From: Myxococcales bacterium
GTDB taxonomy: Bacteria; Myxococcota_A; Polyangia; GCA-2747355
Length of the DNA stretch: 35,586 nucleotides
Assembly: GCA_020431405.1 (NCBI GenBank)
Contig: JAGQIK010000029.1
Span: 1-35,586 of the forward strand
Direction of reading: 5' to 3'
The notes beneath the pieces were generated by a model, which was given only the letters and a program-made list of their open reading frames with translations, ran no database searches and was not told where the DNA came from. Position numbers and translations under genes: made by a program. Shown here piece by piece: positions 26,992 through 35,586 of the stretch (within the stretch, counting starts at the first letter, position 1; every line of letters starts with the position of its first letter).

Positions 26992-28122
26992 ATGACCAAC
27001 CTGCGCAACGCTCTGATCGTCGCCGTCACTCTCTTCGCCAGCGTCGCCTGCGGCGTCGACGGCATCGTCAGCCAGAGCACCGAAGGCGTCGATCCCGACG
27101 ACCGCGCAGTGGAAGGCGCCTACGGGCGCAGCGCCGCCTTCAACACCAACGACCCGTTCCAGCCCGGCAGCACCGTCAGCGTCTGCAAGACCGACCGCGG
27201 CCTCAACCTGCGCAACGGTCCGAGCACGCTGCACCCCGAGATCATGGGCATGGATCCAGGCCGCACCGCCACCGTGCTGACCTATTCCGGCGGCTGGTAC
27301 GCGCTCGACGTCCCCAACGGCGACCACGTCAAAGACGGCTGGGCCTATGGCTACTACCTCTGCCTCGACTCGGCGCCCGGCAGCACGGTGCCGCCGACCA
27401 CGCAGTCGCTGCCCGGCACGGGCAATCTCGAGCTCGTCACCCCGCGTGACGGCAGCACCTATCGCAACCCCGTCGACATGCGCGCGCAGGCGAGCGCCGA
27501 TATCGCGCGCGTCGAGTACTGGGTCGGCACGATCAAGCTCGGCGAGAGCAGCAACCGCGCCGACCTGTTCCACGTGCGCTACGAGTTCAAGTACCTCACC
27601 TGGCAAGAGGTCTACGTGCGCGGCTTCGCCTCGGACGGCCGCACCGTCGCCGAGCGCAGCGCCCGCATCCAGATCGTCGGCGACACGGGCAGCTCGGGCA
27701 GCACCGGCGGCAACGCGCAGTGCCAAGGCTTCGCGCACCCCGCGTCGGGCTACGGCGTGAGCAACGGCGGCGAGTTCGGCGACTGCCGCGACGGCTGCAG
27801 CCGCCGCCACGCCGGCATCGACCTGCTGACGCCCAACGGCACGGCGATCCGCGCGGCCGACGGCGGCGTGGTGACGTTCGCCGGTTGGAAGAGCGGCTAC
27901 GGCTACACCGTCGACATCGACCACTGCGGTCAGTACACGACGCGCTACGCGCACCTCTCGCAGATGGCCGTGGCCAACCTGCAGACCGTCAGCCGCGGCA
28001 CCGTCATCGGCCGCAGCGGCAAGTCCGGCGGCGACTACGGCTATCACCTGCACTTCGAGATCCGCCGCGGCGCGCGCCCGCCCGGCCCCGGCATCAACCC
28101 GCGCGACTTCGTCTCGTTCTAG
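26992..28122 (+). CDS. M23 family peptidoglycan endopeptidase with SH3b and Ig-like domains
   Basis: A 376-residue exported protein. The N-terminus NALIVAVTLFASVACG is a signal, with Cys20 possibly lipidated. Residues about 60-125 are an SH3b domain (GLNLRNGPSTLHPEIMG, GGWYALDV, DGWAYGYYL). Residues 145-230 form an Ig-like strand-rich domain (VTPRDGSTYRNPVDM). Residues 245-376 are an M23 LytM/lysostaphin-type peptidase with the zinc motif H273-x3-D277 (HAGID) and H352-x-H354 (YHLHFEI). Family members cut cross-links in peptide stems. The chosen ATG starts the signal peptide; the longer open frame upstream is unlikely to be translated. It is divergent from the amidase/lysozyme-like gene, and the two may work on the same substrate. 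Confidence 0.88.
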   Translation: MTNLRNALIVAVTLFASVACGVDGIVSQSTEGVDPDDRAVEGAYGRSAAFNTNDPFQPGSTVSVCKTDRGLNLRNGPSTLHPEIMGMDPGRTATVLTYSGGWYALDVPNGDHVKDGWAYGYYLCLDSAPGSTVPPTTQSLPGTGNLELVTPRDGSTYRNPVDMRAQASADIARVEYWVGTIKLGESSNRADLFHVRYEFKYLTWQEVYVRGFASDGRTVAERSARIQIVGDTGSSGSTGGNAQCQGFAHPASGYGVSNGGEFGDCRDGCSRRHAGIDLLTPNGTAIRAADGGVVTFAGWKSGYGYTVDIDHCGQYTTRYAHLSQMAVANLQTVSRGTVIGRSGKSGGDYGYHLHFEIRRGARPPGPGINPRDFVSF

Positions 28123-28268
28123 CGCCTCGGGCTTCGGGCCTCGGGGGGCAGGCTCGCGCTTCGCGCTTCGCCGCTGCGTGTTGTGGGCATGGTACGGCTG
28201 CCGCTGACTGCGGTTCGCAGCGTGGCTAAGGTGCTGATCTCGTGAGCGCGTTCGGCGGTACGGCGCTT

Positions 28269-28282
28269 GCTCTTTCGAGAGC
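28269..28282 (+). promoter_or_regulatory. UUCG-loop hairpin just upstream of the 28285 start
   Basis: GCTCT-TTCG-AGAGC is a perfect 5-bp stem with an extra-stable UUCG loop, ending 2 nt before the ATG at 28285. Its 3' arm AGAGC occupies the position of the ribosome binding site, so folding could limit translation initiation. Sequence alone cannot show that it acts. Confidence 0.35.
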
Positions 28283-28284
28283 GC

Positions 28285-29490
28285 ATGAAGCGCCTGACCG
28301 TCATTGTAGTCATCCTCGTGCTCTCGCCGCTCGTCGCCCACGCCAACACCTCGCCGCCGAGCGCGAGCAGCTGCATCCGCACCACGACCGGATCGGGACA
28401 CACCGCGACGAGCTTCTGGTCGACGTTTCGCAACGCGTGCGGCACGACGCAGACGGCGACGTTCGACGTGCTGCTGTACTGGTGCGCTGATCAGACGCCG
28501 CCCGGAGGGCAGTGCTTTTTCGATCACGACCTCAAGGTCGACACCGAGGTGACGCTGACCTTCGCGCCGTACCAGACGCGCCGCATCGAGCAGCCCATCC
28601 CGGGCACCGTGCAGTGCGGCTTCTACCAGTGGGACATCAACTTCAAGCCCAACGGCTGCACCAACCACGGCGACTGCTGGACGCGCGCCAAGGGGCTGCC
28701 CGCCACGTCGGGCGAGATCTTCGGCCAGAGCGTCAACTGCCAGACCTGGGTCTGCCAGCCCGGCCAACGCCACGGCTGCTCCTCGGGCTGCGGTGAAGTG
28801 ATCTGCGCGAGCAACGGTCAGTGGGACTCGTCGCAGTGCAGCGGCAAGAACCGCTGCGGCCAGTGCGGCCCCGAGCCGGCGTGCTGCGCCAACGAGACCA
28901 AAGCCTGCGCGTCGGGCTGCGGCACGACGACCTGCGGCGCGGCCGGCGCGTGGGACGCATCGCAGTGCCAGCAGCGCGACGCGTGCGGCCAGTGCCCGGG
29001 ACCGGGCAGCAAGCCGTGCTGTCCCGGCGCGCCGCCCAAGTGCGCCGACTGCGAGCAAGCCGAGTGCACCGACAAGGGCTGGGTCTGCGCGCAGACGCCG
29101 CCGCCCGCTTGCGGCGGCGCGTGCCAGCAGGCCGCCTGCGTCGACGGGAAGTGGGCCTGCCGTAACAAGACGCCGATCTCGTGCGGCCCCTGCAAGCACG
29201 AAAGCTGCGACGGCAAGGACTGGACGTGCGTCAACAACCCCGCGCCCGCCGACGACGTGCTGTGCGGCCCGCCGCCGCAGGACGCGCCGCCGCCCAAGGG
29301 CACACAGCCGCCGCAGCAGCTCGACCCCGACAAGGACGACAGCACGCCGCCGCCACCGCCGCCGACGATGGCCATCGACGGAGGCTGCGATTGCAGCGCG
29401 ACGGGCGCGGGCCCCCCGCAGGCGACATTGATCGCCGTTCAGCTGCTGCTGCTGCTCGGCCTCGCGCTGCGCAGCCGACGCCAACGCTAG
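28285..29490 (+). CDS. Secreted Cys-rich protein with MYXO-CTERM-type anchor
   Basis: A 401-residue protein with a cleavable signal (KRLTVIVVILVLSPLVAHA). A beta-rich N-terminal domain runs to about residue 145. A Cys-rich repeat region follows, with recurring units such as CSSGCGEVICASNGQWDSSQC then CASGCGTTTCGAAGAWDASQC, and later CQQAACVDGKWAC and CKHESCDGKDWTC. A Pro/Asp-rich linker leads to the C-terminal sorting signal: GGCDCS, a hydrophobic helix (TLIAVQLLLLLGLAL) and the basic end RSRRQR. This is the MYXO-CTERM layout, a tail found in Myxococcota and thought to direct surface anchoring or processing. The preceding 28123-28284 gap holds only small hairpins. Function unknown; surface adhesin or binding protein is possible. 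Confidence 0.8.
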   Translation: MKRLTVIVVILVLSPLVAHANTSPPSASSCIRTTTGSGHTATSFWSTFRNACGTTQTATFDVLLYWCADQTPPGGQCFFDHDLKVDTEVTLTFAPYQTRRIEQPIPGTVQCGFYQWDINFKPNGCTNHGDCWTRAKGLPATSGEIFGQSVNCQTWVCQPGQRHGCSSGCGEVICASNGQWDSSQCSGKNRCGQCGPEPACCANETKACASGCGTTTCGAAGAWDASQCQQRDACGQCPGPGSKPCCPGAPPKCADCEQAECTDKGWVCAQTPPPACGGACQQAACVDGKWACRNKTPISCGPCKHESCDGKDWTCVNNPAPADDVLCGPPPQDAPPPKGTQPPQQLDPDKDDSTPPPPPPTMAIDGGCDCSATGAGPPQATLIAVQLLLLLGLALRSRRQR

Positions 29491-29497
29491 CTGCTCG

Positions 29498-30235
29498 CTA
29501 CCTGTCGGCGAGGCGCTCCACGCGCGGGTCGGACAGCGAGCGATCCGAGCGATCGGGAAGATAGATCGACAGCAGCTCGCCAAGGTCCTGCTGCCAGGTC
29601 GGCACGCCGCCCCAGAACGTGTTCGAGCAGAGCCGGCCGCGTTCGCCCAGGGGCATGCAGAAGCGCATCTGCGTGACGATCGGGCCCAGGTAGCGCGGCG
29701 GCTCGAAGCGCCATTGACTGCGCGCGGCCAGCCGCTGCTCGGAGACGAGCCCGGTGGAGCACATCCGCATCACCGCCTCGATCTCGACGAAGCGCCCCTC
29801 GAGCCGCGCCTGCTGCAGCACGAGCAGCGTGCGGTAGTAGGAGGGGATCATCTTCGGCGCGTAGCTGGTGTTCTGGATCAGCAGCACCAGCCGGCCGTCG
29901 CCGTCGTCGATGGTCGCGCGCAGCACCAGACCGATGTCTGGCTCGCGCGCGTCGAGCGGCTCGAGCTCGGGGGCGCGCCCGCAGCGCTCGTCTTTGCAGC
30001 GCAGCCGCACGCTGGCTCGCGTGAGGCCGCTGTCATTTCCAGTAACGGGGATCGTCGTGCCCGACCAGCGAAGGGGGAACCAGCGATGCAGGATGCCGAA
30101 GTCGTAGGCGAGCCGATGGCCTTGCTCGTCGGTGCGAGGCGGTGCAGCCTCGGCGGCGGCGGGAGGCTCGATGGCGGCGGGCGGGACGAAGCAGCTACAC
30201 GCTGCACACCAGAGCAACAGCAACGGACGGCGCAT
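29498..30235 (-). CDS. Hypothetical exported protein, possible lipoprotein
   Basis: A 245-residue protein with a short signal MRRPLLLLWCAACSC; either Cys13 or Cys15 could be lipidated. An Ala/Pro/Glu-rich linker follows, then a domain with LAYDFGILHRWFPLRWSG, a CKDERCGRAPE pair, VLLIQNTSYAPKMIPSYYRTLLVLQQ and RYLGPIVTQMRFCMPLG. I do not recognise the family. It converges on the MYXO-CTERM gene with 7 bp between the stops and is divergent from the zinc-ribbon gene at 30305. Confidence 0.65.
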   Translation of the reverse strand: MRRPLLLLWCAACSCFVPPAAIEPPAAAEAAPPRTDEQGHRLAYDFGILHRWFPLRWSGTTIPVTGNDSGLTRASVRLRCKDERCGRAPELEPLDAREPDIGLVLRATIDDGDGRLVLLIQNTSYAPKMIPSYYRTLLVLQQARLEGRFVEIEAVMRMCSTGLVSEQRLAARSQWRFEPPRYLGPIVTQMRFCMPLGERGRLCSNTFWGGVPTWQQDLGELLSIYLPDRSDRSLSDPRVERLADR

Positions 30236-30304
30236 GCTTCATCTGACGCCGCCTCGCGCCTCAGGTTCCAGGCGCGTTGCCGTTGTGCGCAGTAGAATCG
30301 AGGC

Positions 30305-30739
30305 GTGCACTGTCCACGCTGCCAGACCGAGCTCGTCGTACGTGATGGCGGGCGGCTCGCCTGCGACGGCTGCCGTGGTGTCTTCATCCGGCGCGGGGAC
30401 ATGACGGCGCTGTCGCGCGCGATCGCGGCGAGCCCCGACGGCTTCAGCGCCGCGGCCGGTCCCTATCGTGCTCCTGCCACGCCGCCCAGCGACGCGACCA
30501 TCGCGCCGGACCCGGTGACCTACCTGCGCTGCCCCCTGTGCGGCGAGCCGATGAACCGCACCCGCGCGCTGAGCGACCTGAAGATGGTCGTCGACCGCTG
30601 TCTCGCTGACGGCGTCTGGTTCGATGAGGGCGAGCTCGGTCGCGCGGTCGCACACGTGACGAAGCAGCGGGGCAGCGACGAGTGGGCGCGCGCCATCGCA
30701 GCGATGCTCGACGGCGTGCTGTCCGCGCGCGAGACGTGA
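30305..30739 (+). CDS. zf-TFIIB-type zinc-ribbon protein with an altered second knuckle
   Basis: A 144-residue protein starting with a GTG. The first ribbon is intact: CPRC at 3-6 with CDGC at about 20-23. The second begins CPLC, then MVVDRCLADGVWFDEGEL. Against the family pattern DRCxxCxGVWFDxGEL the last Cys of the pair is replaced, so the second site has only three Cys ligands. A Ser/Pro/Ala linker joins the two halves. It is a diverged paralogue of the protein at 23584-24021. Role unknown. Confidence 0.75.
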   Translation: MHCPRCQTELVVRDGGRLACDGCRGVFIRRGDMTALSRAIAASPDGFSAAAGPYRAPATPPSDATIAPDPVTYLRCPLCGEPMNRTRALSDLKMVVDRCLADGVWFDEGELGRAVAHVTKQRGSDEWARAIAAMLDGVLSARET

Positions 30740-30814
30740 GACCTCGACACCAGTTTCGTACGGATCGCCTCGACGCTGCTGCGTGCCCTGCTAGCAAGGT
30801 CGAGCACTAGCGCG

Positions 30815-31963
30815 CTAGAACTGCAGGCAGCACTGGATGTCGTTGCCGCCTGGGCAGAGGAAGCGCTTGTAGCCGCCGGGGCAGCCGATGCTGTTGGACT
30901 GGCAGACGCCGGGGCGTCCCTCGAAGTTGCACGTCCCCCACTGCGAGGGCGCCGCGGGCACGTTGCTGACCGACGGCGACGGCGGCAGGCAGCACTGGAC
31001 CGTGTTTCCGCCGGGGCAGAGGTTCTGCTCGTAGCGGCCGCTGCAGCTGACGGTGTTGGCCTGGCAGACACCAGTCTGACCGTTGGAGTAGCAGGGCCCG
31101 TAGTTGGTGGGCTGCGTGGGCTGTGTCGGCTGCGACGGCTGCGTCGGCTGCGGGGGCGCCTCGCAGACGTCGACGGTGCTGCCAGCGCCGTACTTCGCGC
31201 CGACGTTGTGCGCGCAGCGCAGGCCTGGCGCGCACTCGCTGTCGTTGTCGCAGTCGCCCTGCCCGGCGCCGCACGGGCAGCTCGCGCTGCAGTACAGCCA
31301 ACCGAAGGGGACGTCCTTGTGACAGCCGTTGTTGTTGGGCTGCGAGGGCTGCGTCGGCTGTGTCGGCTGCGTCGGCGCGCTGCCGCTGCACGGGCCTTCG
31401 GGCGTGTTGGACGCCACCGGGCGCACTTGCACGGCCATACAGTCAGACCAACCGGCGCAGCTCGCGCCGTGCAGGTGCTTGGTGACCAGCGGCGAGACGT
31501 CGAGGATGTAGCCGGTGCCGCCGCACTTGTTCTTGGCCTTGGTCTCGACCCAGCCGGCCGGGCCGTTGTCGACCACGGTGACCACGGCGCACTTGCCGTT
31601 GGCGCGCAGCTCGAGCTTGGAGAAGCAGCCGAACGACCACGCGCCCGTCGAGTACCACCAGTTGCCGTTGGCCTTCTTGCCGCCGCAAGCGACGTTGCTG
31701 TTGTAGGCGCCGCTGTCGCCAGGGCCGCCGTAGCAGGTCAGGTAGTAGGTCCACGGCGCCGTGCCCGAGGGCGGGCCGTGCTTGAAGGCCGCCTGGCGCT
31801 CGCCGTCGGGGGCAGGCTTGTTGGCCGAAGCGCCCGGGTTGAGCTCGGCGGCCTTGTCGTCGTCGTCCCACTCTTCCTCGCCGACGACGCCTGTGCAGCC
31901 GGTCGAGAACGCGAGCGCGAGCAGAGTGGTGCAGATGAATGCAAGAAGGTGGCGGCGGTACAT
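30815..31963 (-). CDS. Cys-rich lipoprotein with double-psi beta-barrel-like domain
   Basis: A 382-residue exported protein; FSTGC with Cys23 is the lipobox. After an acidic linker, residues about 68-185 resemble a barwin/RlpA-like double-psi beta barrel: [14 protein letters not shown] (125-138) and [14 protein letters not shown] (151-164) carry the paired Asp-containing strands. Then come PTQ-repeat linkers around a Cys-rich domain (214-268, [17 protein letters not shown] to DVCE) nearly the same as the C-terminal domain of the amidase at 24853-26754. Two tandem 39-residue CxxxGxxGVCQ...LCPGGN..QCCL modules follow (about 291-326 and 345-380). The ATG at 31963 has GGGGAG upstream. Probably an envelope protein binding or acting on polysaccharide or peptidoglycan; activity not certain. 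Confidence 0.78.
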   Translation of the reverse strand: MYRRHLLAFICTTLLALAFSTGCTGVVGEEEWDDDDKAAELNPGASANKPAPDGERQAAFKHGPPSGTAPWTYYLTCYGGPGDSGAYNSNVACGGKKANGNWWYSTGAWSFGCFSKLELRANGKCAVVTVVDNGPAGWVETKAKNKCGGTGYILDVSPLVTKHLHGASCAGWSDCMAVQVRPVASNTPEGPCSGSAPTQPTQPTQPSQPNNNGCHKDVPFGWLYCSASCPCGAGQGDCDNDSECAPGLRCAHNVGAKYGAGSTVDVCEAPPQPTQPSQPTQPTQPTNYGPCYSNGQTGVCQANTVSCSGRYEQNLCPGGNTVQCCLPPSPSVSNVPAAPSQWGTCNFEGRPGVCQSNSIGCPGGYKRFLCPGGNDIQCCLQF

Positions 31964-32152
31964 GTCGAGCTCCCCTGTCCCCTCCGATAGCAGGTGCTGT
32001 ACCAGCCCTCGCCAGCTGTCTTTTCAAATGCTTACGCCCCCGGATCGGTGGGGGCCGACGCCCCGATCGACTGGGACGTATTACACGACGGTGCTTTCCG
32101 ATATTGTTCGCGGCTCCCACGGTCGAGGTTCGACAGCAGAAAGGCAGCAGCG
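31964..32152. promoter_or_regulatory. Divergent region between Cys-rich lipoprotein and GH63-like genes
   Basis: The gap of 189 bp is less GC-rich than its surroundings. On the minus strand a TTGAAA lies about 70 bp before the lipoprotein ATG, without a good -10. On the plus strand a stem GATCG (32043-32047) with CGATC (32064-32068), extended by GGGC/GCCC, forms an imperfect hairpin in the presumed leader of the glucosidase gene. Operator and promoter assignments remain open. Confidence 0.3.
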
Positions 32153-34822
<2,670 letters not shown>

Positions 34823-34843
34823 GTCGGGCGGGATTTCAGCGAG

Positions 34844-35033
34844 GGCCACAGGCCACAGGCCACAGGCCACGGGATCGTACGCGAGCACCCTGCCTGCTTC
34901 GCCCACGCATTCGCGCCCTACACCTGGTGCGCGAGGCGGTCGGCCGGTGCGCAGGCGCAACACAAGGGCTTCTGCGAAGCGTGCAAGGCGTTTGCAGTCC
35001 ACGCCTGCGGCCCGTGGCCTGTGGCCCGTGGCC
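34844..35033. repeat. GGCCACA tandem repeats in inverted arrangement between convergent genes
   Basis: Nearly four copies of GGCCACA lie at 34844-34870, and a related inverted block (GTGGCCTGTGGCCCGTGGCC) at 35014-35033. They flank a 143-bp segment with no gene. They can pair as a long GC-rich stem between the convergent GH63-like and transporter genes, and may act as a bidirectional terminator or be a dispersed intergenic repeat of the genome. Confidence 0.7.
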
Positions 35034-35586
35034 TAGTGCCGCGAGCGCCCGCCCACCGCCAGCAGCGCCGGCAGCACCAACAGCGCGCAGAGCATCGTGA
35101 CGGTCAGCCCGATGCTGGCGCTCAGCGCGAGCCGACGCAGGCCCTCGGTCTCGCATATCCAGAGCGCGCCGATGGCGCCGACGCTGGTGGCCGTGGTGGT
35201 GATCACGGCGCGGCCGGAGCGGGCGTAGGCAGCGGCGGCGCCATCGCGCAGCGTCTCGCGCGCGATGTAGATGTGATCGTCGACGCCGTAGCCGATGAGC
35301 AGCGGCGCCAGCAGCGCGGCGTAGAGATCGAGCGAGAGGCCGCATAGCACGAGCAGCGCGCAGAACAGCGCGGCGCTGACGAGCAGCGAGACGAGCACGG
35401 CGAGCACCGCGTAGCCGCGTCGCAAAAGCAGCAGCAGCGCGATGATCACGGCGACGGCGGCAGCGGCGGCGACGACGAGCAGATCGCGGCGCAGCGCCTG
35501 CTCGAGGGCGGCGCTGGCGAGCGGCGCGCTGGTGACGAGCACGTCGAGGCCGCGCGCGGCGGCCAAGCGTGTGACGGCGGCGGCAA
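35033..35586 (-). CDS. RND/MMPL-family transporter, C-terminal part (5' end beyond right edge)
   Basis: The last 184 codons of an RND-superfamily protein; the frame is open through the right edge. It starts in the final part of a periplasmic loop (LDVLVTSAPLASAALEQAL) followed by about six transmembrane segments. DLLVVAAAAAVAVIIALLLLL comes first, and GYGVDDHIYIARE after LLAPLLI matches the MMPL motif with its paired Asp in TM4. The helices TSVGAIGALWI and LALSASIGLTVTMLCALLVLP end the protein. The family exports lipids or hydrophobic compounds. The stop codon falls in the inverted GGCCACA block. Confidence 0.82.
   Translation of the reverse strand, partial: AAAVTRLAAARGLDVLVTSAPLASAALEQALRRDLLVVAAAAAVAVIIALLLLLRRGYAVLAVLVSLLVSAALFCALLVLCGLSLDLYAALLAPLLIGYGVDDHIYIARETLRDGAAAAYARSGRAVITTTATSVGAIGALWICETEGLRRLALSASIGLTVTMLCALLVLPALLAVGGRSRH

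Noticed and set aside
31080-31150. Short tandem repeats resembling a minisatellite or CRISPR-like array
   Set aside because: They are the codons of the Pro-Thr-Gln linkers of the Cys-rich lipoprotein, without spacers.

Overview
The window is a GC-rich (about 70% by eye), densely packed chromosomal segment, most likely from a myxobacterium (Myxococcota, former Deltaproteobacteria). Evidence for this is a secreted Cys-rich protein with a MYXO-CTERM-type C-terminal sorting tail (28285-29490), many lipoproteins, Cys-rich domains joined by low-complexity linkers, and frequent GTG starts. I see no rRNA, tRNA, CRISPR array, integrase or insertion sequence.

Region 1 (1-11122) looks like a biosynthetic cluster for a heavily modified ribosomal peptide (RiPP). 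A class II lanthipeptide synthetase LanM, cut by the left edge with its C-terminal cyclase half missing, follows a radical SAM enzyme on the minus strand. Divergently transcribed is a translationally coupled set: an O-carbamoyltransferase (NodU/CmcH type), a YcaO enzyme and its partner TfuA. Convergent to these, and overlapping the end of tfuA, are a multi-pass GT-C-type glycosyltransferase and a JmjC/cupin-like oxygenase that may be further tailoring enzymes. LanM plus YcaO/TfuA plus radical SAM plus carbamoyltransferase is an unusual combination and is the best candidate for an undescribed system. No precursor peptide is visible; it probably lies left of position 1.

Region 2 (11166-12065) is one exported DUF6438/CAP-like protein.

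Region 3 (22018 down to 12108, minus strand) is a compact central-carbon operon: gnd-zwf-opcA-pgl-glk, then tkt-pgi. It encodes glucose phosphorylation, the oxidative pentose phosphate branch with the G6PD assembly factor OpcA, transketolase and phosphoglucose isomerase. Between glk and tkt lies a 166-bp structure made of two 66-bp inverted arms (61/66 identical) around a 34-nt loop. It covers the tkt leader and the last codons of glk.

Region 4 (22217-31963) is an envelope and secretome region. It holds a lipoprotein with three repeated modules, two zinc-ribbon (zf-TFIIB) proteins, a PGRP-amidase plus lysozyme-like fusion lipoprotein, an M23 endopeptidase with SH3b and Ig-like domains, the MYXO-CTERM protein, two small lipoproteins and a DPBB-like Cys-rich lipoprotein. 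The last shares a Cys-rich domain with the amidase. Several may act on peptidoglycan, fitting a predatory or scavenging lifestyle (inference).

Region 5 (32153-35586) has a GH63-like glucosidase, a short gap with inverted GGCCACA repeats, and the C-terminal part of an RND/MMPL transporter cut by the right edge.
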